Below are positions 21,691-32,359 of a DNA stretch of 64,000 bases, piece after piece. The DNA comes from Cymbidium sinense (lineage: Eukaryota; Streptophyta; Magnoliopsida; Asparagales; Orchidaceae). How positions within the stretch are numbered: position 1 is the first letter of the stretch; every line of letters begins with the position of its first letter. Both the position numbers and the translations under genes were made by a program. The DNA lies in NCBI GenBank assembly GCA_021442155.1, contig CM038229.1, positions 95,135,771 to 95,199,770 on the forward strand, written 5' to 3'. Under the pieces are notes generated by a model. The model ran no database searches, had not been told where the DNA came from, and saw nothing but the letters and a program-made list of their open reading frames with translations.

Positions 21691-22950
21691 TTATTAACAT
21701 AAATAGAAGATACACAATCTTTGTAGGACGTCGATCTTCTCCGGTGCAATTATTATAAGCATTGAAGTAGTTTCCATTCCAATGAGCAGAATGAGCATGC
21801 TTTGCATTCTGCCGAGCAGCCTCGGGAATGTGAGGGGTGGTAAGTATGTGGCAGATGACAAAGAGGTAGATAGCTCATAGCAAGTGAAAGCTTGAAATCC
21901 TAGTTGTTGACAATGATGAAGGGATCACCACAAAGGATGTAAACTCATGAAGTTGGGAAGACAACCATTTAAACTCTTGGAATTCACATCAAACTCTTCA
22001 ATATTGCCTGTATCTTTTAGAATTGTTATTGTCTTCATATCAAATTAAAGTTAACTACAAATAAAAGTTAACAACCAGTGGAAATTTTTGGGTGATTTTT
22101 CTTCAATTTGTCAAAGATTCATCTCTTCCACATTTTTCCTCTCTTAGCTCTATCTTAGAGATCTATTCTTTCTTGCCTCCATTTGAAACTGGTCTTTGGG
22201 TCAAGTTGAGCATGAAATTTCAACAAACATCTCAAGTTTTCTGCCAGTATATTTTCATCACTTACAATGCATTCCCCATACTTAAAAAATGAAGTGAAAA
22301 GAAAAGGATTATTGTCTAGTTTCTCAATTTGTTTCTACTAATGCTAGGATAACAAAAGGCAGTAACTACTGGAAGAAATGGAAATGATAGTTGAAGCGGT
22401 CGTCTTTTCGATAAGTCCATTGGCTTTGACATTTTGAAATCTTCAAGCCTAAAACTGCACTACAATGTTCCATAACTAAAATCCATGTCGTAAACAATCA
22501 AATATACTGCAAGGAACGAAAAACTACATCTCAAGCATTTAAAAATGCTGTAGAAACTCAAACGTCAAGCAAAGAGAAAATGTCACATATGACAGATTTC
22601 TTTGCCCAGGATCTACAGAAAACCAAACAACCTCAAAACAAATCACCAATGTGGCAATGACACAATCATGCCAACTTGAGCTAAGCTTGAAATAATTGGT
22701 AGTAATGCCCTTTTTGCAAGAAAGCTGTGCTCTCCAAGCATCTTGCAGATCCTCGAACACAACCTCTGAAACGCCACCGCTCCGCCGCCGACTCCACCGC
22801 ATTCAGAGCGAAAATGGAATCGTCTTCCTAGACTCACCGCCTCAAGTTGGACTACTGTTACTGCTCGAGGACGAGATCGGTGAGTCGTCGACGTTCTCAC
22901 CGTTGGTGCAGCTGGCGTTGCTCCACGGGTTGGATTTTATGAAGGGGTTT
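21690..22950 (-). other. Unrecognised region, possibly an old or partial gene
   Basis: This stretch is less AT-rich than its surroundings and becomes clearly GC-rich at 22740-22930. On the minus strand, ATG at 22802 opens an 87-residue frame (start MRWSRRRSGG, then SEVVFEDLQDAWRAQLSCKKG). A second frame from a GTG at 22900 contains GEHSFLAKRALLPIISSLAQ. On the plus strand, ATG at 22705 opens an 83-residue frame. I recognise none of them. The GC-rich block followed by AT-richer sequence on the minus side resembles the 5' end of a plant gene, with further pieces down to 21700 as possible exons or remnants. Nothing fixes the strand or product. Confidence 0.25.
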
Positions 22951-22954
22951 TAGA

Positions 22955-23110
22955 GTGCATTGAATCAAAACTGCGGGCCGCAGTTTCGTCTCCCAGGTCA
23001 CAGCTTCACGACAGCTTCACGTGAAATTCGCAAGCCATTGGAGATAAGCTGCGAAACAAACAGATGTGCGTTGTGCTTTACACTGGCAGCTGCCCCAAAT
23101 AGACCTTTAA
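22955..23110. repeat. Palindrome-bearing, MITE-like sequence
   Basis: ACTGCGGGCCGCAGT at about 22969-22983 is a near-perfect palindrome. The following sequence contains GCTTCACGACAGCTTCACGT (a short direct repeat of CAGCTTCACG) and GCTGCGAAACAAACAG. Such phrases are common at the ends of non-coding plant DNA elements. No matching second end was found. The plus-strand reading at 22960-23247 is accidental. Confidence 0.3.
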
Positions 23111-23711
23111 TGATGAATTCATATAGAGAGAGAGAGAGAGACTTAGAAAAAACAATCAAATGGACTTTAAGTCAACTTCATCACCGACCGTTCAAAATGC
23201 GTTTATTTTCAATTGGGACCCACTCGGGACTCAAATTAAAGGGCTAATAAAAAAAACATGTGAGATATATTCATTCCTATCTTATTGAGCAGTGAAGATG
23301 CCATCCTAATTAGATCAGAGCATTCAGACCAAAATATAAAGTGTCATGTGCTTTAAAGCTGCTGAAGTGCCATTATATAACATAAATATGAGCACTTTAG
23401 GGTGCATTTGAGAAATTAATTTTGTAAATCAATTTCAATTTTTAATTTCTTTTATATTTCTATTATTTTTAAAACATTAATTGTAAGAATGATCTTTTTA
23501 TAAGTATATATATTATATTATGATAGTTTAGAAATTAAATTAATATTTACTTTTTTTAAAGAGAAATTATAATAGACATAATAATTTTATAAATAAAATT
23601 TAAAGATGTAAATTTAAAACTTTGTAATCATTACAAATGGACCCCTTATTTATTCATTAATAAATGATGGGGACCAAACATAGTGCTTTAAGAAAAATAA
23701 AGATTGTAACC
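23111..23711. other. Intergenic DNA with a one-sided MITE end
   Basis: A GA microsatellite lies at 23126-23143. GGGTGCATTTGAGAAATTAA at about 23400 resembles the left end of the PIF-like MITEs in this window, but no right end is seen. The rest is AT-rich. Confidence 0.4.
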
Positions 23712-23870
23712 CACCGTCTCTTAGCTCGATTGGCGTGCTTTCGAATCCCAGAATCAGTCAATCCGGAAGCGCCTATACAAGGGGAAAGTAAGTGACACAG
23801 CGGTGATAAATGCTCCAAGTGGATTAATGACATCCCCATCCACAAGATGGGTTGTTTGAAACCCATCAAA
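23712..23870 (+). mobile_element. Possible tRNA-derived SINE fragment
   Basis: CTCTTAGCTCGATTGG (23718-23733) resembles an RNA polymerase III A box and TTCGAATCCC (about 23740-23749) matches a B box. Only a few bases separate them, less than in a tRNA, so the head would be internally deleted. The downstream body (CCGGAAGCGCC to GAAACCCATC) is of unknown origin. The minus-strand ORF reading here has no family features. Confidence 0.3.
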
Positions 23871-25011
23871 AATATAAAATAAAAAAGATTGTATAATATT
23901 GTTGATGGGATGGATGGCAGTATTTTCTTGTTAAAAAAATTGTTAAAATACTTGGCCTCTAGAGTACTTTATTAATTTTTTTTAATGAGGAGGATTAAAT
24001 GCACAACACATCAATTATTAATTTTACCTTAGGATCTAATTGTGACAGCTAAAATGACATGGAAATATAATAGAGAAATTGGTGCATAAAATTAAAAAAA
24101 AAAATGTAGTATTCATTATAAATTTTTTATTTTAAAATAATTTTTTGATAATCAGTATATCATCAGATAAAATTAAAAATATAATTTTTTTATCATAAAA
24201 TTTTCAAAGTACCCACAAAATATAGTAATCTAAATGATACTTTATATGATTTCACACTGCATTATCACCTCAAAATACACCATTAATTATCATTAGGATT
24301 CAACCTTTTTTAAAAAAAATTTAAAAGATGATTAAATCAATCACTTTATTGGATTGATGTGTTTGGACGTTTTAATAGCTTTCTTTTAACTATTGTTATA
24401 TTTTTATTTAATTATATATTTTTATTATTTTTATAAATTAGTAGGTATTATAATGATAATAATTTTTTAATAATAAGATAAAAATTTATATACATAATAC
24501 TTGAAATTATCTTATTTACATATCTAATATCTAAATTTTATTATTTAACTTTATAACATCTAAAATCTAATTACTAAAAAAAAAAAAATTCTCAATTTCA
24601 TTCGTCTCCTCCATAATTCATACAACCAAACCTGCCTTCTGCACGAGGATGCCCACTACACTTACCACATCCAAGACCTCCCCGAGAAAATACCTGAGTC
24701 CACGGCGACTCCAACAAGATTTTTTTCTCATTTTAGCTAACTGAGAAGAACATAATGGACGATGATATTAACCGGCCCCGTAAGATTCAAAAGGAGAAGA
24801 AGAATGAGACGATTCGTCATTCTAACAACGCTTGAAAGGATGAGCTCCCATTCTCGATACGACGTCCCTTTCGATGATATAGAAATCAAAAATATTGGGT
24901 GACTACATGAGATATTTACATGCATTCTCGAACTTGAATGAATTTAGGGTTTACTCTATTCTTCTCACTTGTCAGTGAAGATTAGTTATTTTTATATGTT
25001 ATTATTTCAGA
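23871..25011. other. AT-rich DNA then unique flank of the foldback element
   Basis: 23871-24590 is AT-rich. At 24475-24565 there is a weak relative of the hairpin MITE family A (phrases such as TTTACATATCTAATATCTAA). 24600-25011 is of higher complexity, without coding similarity, and directly precedes the first tandem repeat unit. It may be the outer end of the foldback element or host DNA. Confidence 0.35.
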
Positions 25012-27400
25012 TCTGACTCTCAGACTCTCTACATAGCATTTAGGGCTTTTCTTGAGTTTCTTTAGCATGTTTCTTGAGATTATGTTCATTATATTCAAAA
25101 TGTAAGCATTTGGAGAGTTTTGGTTTGGGTTTTATGGCATCAGATCTCATGTACCTCTGCAGATCATTTAGCCTCATCTTGTCTTCTTCTTGAGATTATA
25201 TTTAGGGCATGCAATATGAAAGTGTTTGGATGGTTTAGGTATTTTGCATTACTCGTACACTTTGGAAATATGTCATTTTTTTTTAGATTATTTTGCTTGT
25301 TTATTGAGATAATATTCATTACATTACAAAGCAATTTGAAAGTTTGGATGGTTTAGAGTATTTTGTATTTGTACTCTGTACCTCTTTGAAGGGTATAGAG
25401 CATTTAGGGATTTCTTTTCCATTTTATTTTGCCTATTTCTTGAGATAATGTTCATTACATTACAAGCAATCTGGGAGCTATTTGGATGATTGGGGGTATT
25501 TTGTCTACTCAGTACCTCTCGAGGTATAGATCATTTATGGCCTTTTCGCTTTATTTTACTTCTAGAGATAATGTTCATTACATTAAAAGCAATTGTTTGG
25601 ATAATTTTGGGTATTTGATTTACTCTCAGACTTTGGAGAGGATCATTTCCTTTTTCCGTTTATTTTGCTGCTTTTGAGATTATGTTTAGGGAATTCTAAT
25701 GGAAGCAATTTGATGGTCGCTTGGATGATTTGGTGTTTTTTTTGCATCTGTTCTCTATATCTCTTTGGAGTGAGCATTAAGGACTTCTTTTCTAGTTTAT
25801 TTTGCCTACTTCTTGATTATGTTTAGGGCATTCCAATGGAAGCATTTGGAGGTGTTTGGATGGTCGGGGTATTTTGCATATGTACTCACGTACTCTTTGG
25901 AGGGTACATATGATTTATGGACTTCTTTTGCTTTATTTTGCCTATTTCTTTTGATTATGTTTAGGACATTCCAATGGAAGCATTTGGAGGTTGGATGGTT
26001 TATGGGGGTATTTTATATCTCAGACTCTGCAACCTCTTTAGAGGGTACAAATTATTTATGGACTTCTTTTGCCGTTTATTTTGCCTACTTCTTTTGATTA
26101 TGTTTAGGCATTCTGAAGCATTTGGTTGTTTGGATGGTTTGGGGTATTTTGCATCTATACTCTCACCTCTTTGAAGGGTACATATCATATATGGACTTCT
26201 TTTTTATTTTATTTTGCCTAATTATTGAGATTATATTTAGGGCATTCCAATAGAAGCAATTTGATGGTCGTTAGATGGTGGGTATTTTGCATATGTACTG
26301 TACCTCTTTGAGGGTACAAAGCATTTATGGACTTCTTTTTCAGTTATTTATTTACTTCTTTTGATTATGTTTAGGGCATTTCAATGGAAGCATTTGGAGG
26401 TGTTGGATGGTGGATATTTTGACTCTTTGTACCTCTTTGGAGGGTCAGCAGGGACCTCTGCTTTATTTTGCCTACTTCTTTTGATTATGTTTAGGACATT
26501 CCAATGGAAGCATTTAGAGGTGTTTGGATAGTTTAGGGGTATTTTGCATCTCTCTACCTCTTTGGAGGATACATATCATTTATGAACTTCTTTTATTTTG
26601 CTTACTTCTTTTGATTATATTTAGGCATTCCAATGGAAGCATTTGGAGGTTTGTTTGGATAGTTCTGGGGATATTTTATATCACTCTATCTCTTTGGAGG
26701 GTATAGATCATATATGGACTTCTTTTGCCTTTATTTTGCCTACTTTTGATTATATTTAGGGCATTCCAATGGAAGCATTTGGAGGTGTTGATACGGTGGG
26801 TATTTTGCATCACTCTTATATCTCTTTGGAGACTGATCATTTTGTCCTTCTTTTGCCGCTTTATTTTGCTACTTTTGAGATTATATTTGGGAATTCTAAT
26901 GGAAGCAATTTGATGGTCGCTAGATGATTTCTAGGTATTTTTTGCATCTACTCTCATACCTGAGGAGGTACGAGCATTAAGACTTTTGCCGTTTATTTTG
27001 CCTACTTGTTTTGATTATATTTAGGGCATTCCAATGGAAGCATTTGGAGGCTATTTGGATGGTTTTGGGGATATTTTGCTACTCTCTGTACCTCTTTGGA
27101 GAGTACATATCATTTATGGACTTTTGTTAATTTATTTTGCCTACTTTTGATTATATTTAGGGCATTCCAATGGAAGCATTTGGAGGTTATTTGGATGATG
27201 GAAGTATTTTATCTGCATCTCCTGCACTCTTTGGAGGGTACACATCATTTATGGACTTCTTTTGCCGTTTATTTTGTCTACTTCATTTTATAAAGTTTAG
27301 GCATTCCAATGGAAGCATTTGGAGGTCGTTTGGATGGTTCTTGGTGGGGTATTTTGCTCTCTGTACCTCTTTGAAGGGTACAAAGCATTTAGGGACAATT
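25012..27400 (+). repeat. Left array of the ~134 bp tandem repeat
   Basis: About 17 diverged units. Each contains a TTCCAATGGAA palindrome followed by GCATTTGGAGG, a GGTATTTTGCAT phrase, the imperfect palindrome CCTCTTTGGAGG with GGTACA, an ATCATTTATGGACTTCTTT phrase, and TTTATTTTGCCTACTTC. Units up to about 25700 are subtype A (with TTCATTACATTACAA in place of TTTAGGGCATTCCAATGG). Those from about 25800 are mostly subtype B. Many units have small deletions. ORF readings such as MEAFGG-like products only repeat the unit and are not genes. Confidence 0.9.
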
Positions 27401-28050
27401 TGGAAGCGCGGCTTGATGAGTGATTTGCATCAGTACTCATTACCTATGACTTTTCTTTTGAAGTTTACCATGTCCGAAAAGGATAACTTCGAGATATAGG
27501 CCTATCACCGTAAGAACGTGTTCGATAATATTGCAAAGATACTTTACGATGAAGCCACATTTTAAAGAGGCTTCATCTCCATCAATTCATTAGACTCCAC
27601 AATTAAGCAAGACTTGCCATTACATCGATCCTCAATTGGGACATAGAAAAGCAAACTTTCTTGTTGGGTGGGCGCATTCCTTTCACCCCGGGATGATGAT
27701 AGGGATGCCAAAACAGAGAGAAGATTGAGAAATCCCTCATGTAGTCAGATCGGACTACAAGAATCAACTTGAGAATTTAGATGGCTCGTTGCAGAAGCTT
27801 TGTGTATACATACATTTTTTCTGTCAAATCTATTTTTTATATATCAATTACTGTGGTGGCATCGAATTGATTGCTACATGACATAGATTTACTAAATATA
27901 ATGGAGGCCATTTGGGACTTTCTCGGTTTCCCAATTTGATGTTATTACATTAAAGATTCAGACCGGAGAGCGCCATTACATGAGTGGCTTTGTCACTCTT
28001 CGATGGTATCTATATCTCCGTGAATGTGTAATTTAATATGTTGAAGTTCT
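27401..28050 (+). pseudogene. N-terminal domain remnant of a transposon Ulp1-type protein
   Basis: At 27600-27690 (plus) the frame reads ILNWDIEKQTFLLGG then GRIPFTPG before stops. A W-x-x-x-x-x-F-x-L segment followed by I-P-F-T just before a Dva-l-x-Glp stretch is the hallmark of the conserved region preceding the C48 protease in plant transposon proteins. Further pieces at 27890-28030 (HYMSGFVTLRWYLYL) could be the next helices. There are several stops and shifts. It connects with the remnants at 28470-29760 as one former gene. Confidence 0.5.
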
Positions 28051-28469
28051 TGTTTAAAATATTTATTGTAGATATGAGCACATAAGCATCATAAGCCCGC
28101 CATTTCCATCTGCAGAATGATGCGATGGGTAAAATAGAGTTTTCAAATAATGCTTTTGGTTTGGGAGGAAGCGTGACATATAATAATATTACTTAGTTCA
28201 TATAAGAATGTCTTTATTTATGTTGTATGTGTATGTCTTCACATTTTCTTATCGGTTTATCAGTGCGCCTTTCATTCGAGGAACATATTAGAAGAGGAGA
28301 ACCGGCTTCTTCTGTCCCCCCAAGCATCTACACATGTCGAGCAATAGCCCCATTTTAAGTCCAATACAGCCCCCGAGTCTATGTATCCTCGATATTCTCC
28401 CCCCCAGTGTATCTAGCCGCCTCGCTATTACCCCCACGATGACTTTGTGGAGAGGATACTTGCGGTTTA
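28051..28469. other. Spacer within the Ulp1-type gene remnant
   Basis: No clear domain is readable. It may contain intron or degraded coding sequence of the former transposon gene. A C-rich stretch (CCCCCCAGTGTATC at about 28400) lies here. Confidence 0.35.
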
Positions 28470-28911
28470 AGGGACTTGAAAGATACAATATCATCTTTTC
28501 ATGAAACAATGATGGAGATGATGGATGGGCTTGATCTGGGTTCCGCTATCGAGGAAGTTCTTGCCAGGTGGTCCTACCACCCCAAGTGTGGGGGAGGTTC
28601 TGGGGAAACTCTTGAGGAGGCTCATAGGAGCTTCCCTTATGGAGGGTACCCAGGGAGGCTACCACTTGGAAAGCCCCAGGAGGGTATCGAGAGGAAGCTC
28701 TTGTGGAGGCTACCACAGGAGCTTCCACTATGGAGTTGGATACTCCAACGGGAAGCCCATGTGGAATTGGGGAGAAGTTCTTGTGGAGGCCTCCACCACA
28801 CATGACGATGCTCAAACCAATCAAAAGATTGAGCGTGGTGTGAAAGCTCGACAGATAAGAAAGAGGAAAGCTATAATTCCCCTTCACACACACACTTACG
28901 TGAAGTCATGA
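28470..28911 (+). pseudogene. Repetitive linker of the Ulp1-type gene
   Basis: The DNA repeats variants of CTTGTGGAGGCTACCACAGG about four times. In the best frame this gives acidic-alanine repeats (EEALVEATTGAST). Overlapping frames give the longer but meaningless readings at 28476, 28525 and on the minus strand. Low-complexity linkers between the N-terminal domain and the C48 protease are common in transposon Ulp1 proteins, so I place it in the same former gene. Confidence 0.4.
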
Positions 28912-29029
28912 GCAAGAATAAGTGATGTGGTGGCCTCCACTCAAGATGAGAAGCCGTGAGGTATTAAGTTACTTTCTTTTAAATTTGAGATAATAGAAAT
29001 ATATTTCACTAAATATTTTTATAGGTTAT

Positions 29030-29760
29030 AGATGAGCCAGGTCGATTACCCATGATCGCTATCGTTGTGGTGGAGAAGCATCAATCGAGGTATGAAAAGC
29101 ACTCAGATTGATCCTTAATTCATAGTGAATCTAGATCTTCATCACTCTAATTTCTTGCGACCATCGAGGCACTTCATGTTGTTGAGTTCCCATCCAGCTA
29201 TTTTTCCTAAGCCGATGCTCGATTTTATTGACATTCCTCATTCGAGGACAAGTCAATCTTCAATCGCCCTTCATACATAAAATAACCTATTCGTTTAATT
29301 AAGCTCATTTTAAAATATTTATCACTGTGGTGATATAGTATTCACGAGAATATCATTATTGCACGGGTAGATCGATGAGTTGCTCATAGATCAATATCTC
29401 TCGATGCACACATTGATGCCTTCACATTTTGGCCGAGAAGTATTCGCTCGTCATGTATGTCCCCTATTTGTACATTTCATGCTTGCATTGGGTATGTTAT
29501 CCCAGTGAATGTTGGGTATTATGATTCAATTTTGTTTGTTTAGATAAAAGCTATAATATATAATCGTTATCTTCTTTTCTGCAGAGTTATATAAAAAGAC
29601 GAAAAGCAAAATGTTTATCCAACATGTTTCGAGATGTGTCGAGTTAATCTCGCCATAGATAATCAAGACCGACACTCGTTGGGCATATGAAGTCGCAGTA
29701 TTTTTACGACTCATTACCTAAACCAACCCATAATAGCATTCTTCCGAGATTGTAAGAACA
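29030..29760 (+). pseudogene. Ulp1/C48 cysteine protease remnant
   Basis: At 29370-29530 frames give DELLIDQYLS, then a YLYISCLHW segment with the catalytic histidine (CAT at 29486-29488, followed by TGG), and after a frameshift VNVGYYDSILF with the catalytic aspartate (GAT at 29523-29525). H-W plus Y-Y-D-S is the signature of SUMO-specific proteases of the Ulp1/SENP family. The catalytic cysteine motif (normally Q-x-x-x-x-D-C-G) was not found downstream, and several stops are present. Known function of the family is cleavage of SUMO. The role of transposon copies is not settled. This copy is broken. Confidence 0.6.
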
Positions 29761-30919
29761 GTTTTCAAATTTGGTTCCTCTTAACTATTTTTTTTTCGGG
29801 CCAACTTGTTGAGATTATGTTCGCTATTGATCAAATTACTTATTGAAGATGTTGGCCTTTTTCCGAAGCGATCCCAAAAAAATGGCCAATTGAAATGGTG
29901 AGTGGGATATCCCCAAAATAGGTCGATAGAATGTTTATCCGCAAATACATGAGGCAAAGAATCGAAAAGGACTGGGTAGACTACCGATTGGCCAAAGAAG
30001 ATAAATATATTTATGAGTTCGCTTACACTATATTTTGTTTGGGACTTAAAATCAAAATTAAGAACAATAGTATTTAGTTTGATATAATTTTGTATAATGC
30101 ATAAGTTTGGTGGCTTGATGACTTAGGTGTTTTTGTTGAAGTGAATGGATCGTTTATGGATCTAGGATGATATTTTACTCGCTTTTGTAACTTTTTGTAA
30201 CTTTTTCTCATTTCATATAGTTTGATTTCACGATATTTTACTGATGATATTTTACTCAATCATATTTTTATCTTATGGATTTGGTTTTGGGGCTATACTC
30301 TTGAGAGAAATATGCATTTAAAATCATTTTTAATGGTATGGTCATTTTGTTATGAGAATGCTTAAAATTAATGTAGAATGTATAAAATAAATATTATCCA
30401 AATAATGCATAAAATTAAATTAGGGATTACGGCCATTAGGGATTATCTTTTTTCTTAAAAGCTTCATTGTAAAATTATTGTGGTTGGTGTAAGTAAATTT
30501 TGATTGTAAAATCATGATATTTTAACTTTTAATTTTAACTCATATGTATTAAAAACAATTATGATTGTTGTTATTTTTCTTATTATGAAAATAAAGCTTA
30601 AAAAAATTAACTCATATGTATTCTTAGTCATACTGTGAAATGAAGTTGAATATTTACTTGAACCTTATCGACTTCTATTTATTTAGATGAAACAAAAATA
30701 AAATAAGTTAATCTATTATAAAAAATAGTATTTTTTTCGTCATTACAATATGAAAAATTTAATTATGTTATAACCGTAATGAAACTTGTCCGAAAGAGAA
30801 CTTTTAACATTTAATTATAAAATAATTATTTTCACCATCGAATATTATAAATATAAATAAATTAAGAGATTTTTTAAATTTGTCACCACATTATGAGATT
30901 AAATTTGCCAAATTTTGGA
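29761..30919. other. 3' flank of the Ulp1 remnant and AT-rich spacer
   Basis: 29761-30060 may contain the last degraded part of the Ulp1-type gene. 30060-30919 is AT-rich with no coding similarity. It is the inner spacer between the gene and the right array. Confidence 0.4.
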
Positions 30920-32359
30920 CTAGAAGTCCATAAATGATCTGTACTCCAAAGAGGTAGATGCAGTAATGCAAAAAAACACAAAACCTGAAAAGATAAATGA
31001 TTCTCGTGAGAGGTACAGAGTACAGATGCAAAATATCCCTCCAAATCATATAGACTCCATTACTTTCATTGTAATCTAATAAACATTATCTCAAGAAAGA
31101 TAAAATAAAATAAAAAAGTCTTAAATGCTCAGACTCTCTAAAGAGGCAGAGTACAGATAAAATACCCCCAAACCATACAAAGCAGCCCCGATTTCCATTA
31201 TAATTTAATGAACATTATCTCAAGAAATAGGTAAAATAAAATGAAAAAGAAGTCCCTAAATGCTCAGTACCTCCAAAGAGGTATAGAGAGATACAAAAAA
31301 AAATAGAAATCATCCAAGCGCCTTTCAAATTGCTTCCATTGTAATGTAATGAATATTATCTCTAAAATTAGGCAAAATAAACCTGGAAAAAATGACATAA
31401 ATGATCTATGCCCTCCAAAGAAGACAGAGTACAAATGTAAAATACCCCCAAACCATACAAGTAGCTGTGATTGCTTCCATTGTAATCTAATGAACATTAT
31501 TTCAAGAAGAGAAAATAAAATGAAAAAGAAGTTTAAATGCTTTACCCTCCAAAGAGGTACAAAGAGAGTAGATACAAAAAAAATCCGAAATCATCCAAGC
31601 AACCATCAAATTACTTCCATTGTAATGTAATGAATATTATCTCAATAAGCGCAAAATAAATTGGAAAAAAATGATAAATGATCTCCAAAGAGGTATAGAG
31701 AAATGCAAAATAACACCGAAATCATCCAAGCGACCATCAAATTGCTTCCATTATAATGTAATGGACATTATCTCAAGAAACAAGCAAAATAAACTAGAAA
31801 AGAACAAATGCTGTACCCAAAGAGACAGAGAGTACAAATGCAAAAAATACCAAAAATTATCCAAGACCATTGTTGCTATTGGAATGCCCTACATATAATT
31901 TCAATAATTAGAAAATAAAAGAAGTTCTAAATGATCGTACCTCCAAAGAGGTACAGAGAGTATGATGCAAAAAAATACCCAAAATCATCCAAGCCATCAA
32001 ATTGCTTCCATTGTAATGTAATGGACATTATCTCAAGAAAGACAAAATAAATCGGAAAAGAACTCTAAATGCTCGACCCTCCAAAGAGGAAGAGTACAAG
32101 ACAAAAAAAAACCCTAAATCATTCAAGCCATTAAATTGCTTCCATTGGAATGCCCTATATAATCTCAATAAAGAAGTAAAATGGAAAAGAAGTCTAAATG
32201 CTCTCATTCAAAGAGATACAGAGAGTTCATGCAAAAAACACAAATAAACCATCCCATCAAATTCCTTCCATTGGAATGCCCTAAAAATAATCTCAAGAAA
32301 GGCAAAATAAACTTGGAGATAAAGGTACCTCCAAAGAGTTAGAGAGATGCATGCAAAAT
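30920..32359 (-). repeat. Right array, inner part, ~134 bp units inverted
   Basis: About 11 units read as the reverse complement of the left array (GCTTCCATTGTAATGTAATG, CTCCAAAGAGGTACAGAG). The units from 31050 to 31800 are subtype A. From about 31880 on, A and B alternate. The array stops inside a unit right after GATGCATGCAAAAT, where another element has inserted. It continues in phase at 34884. Confidence 0.88.

Noticed and set aside
25813..27499. Multiple plus-strand ORFs with MEAFGG-like repeats (and minus-strand counterparts at 35250-36536)
   Set aside because: They merely translate the ~134 bp tandem unit. Frames change between units and no conserved product is maintained.
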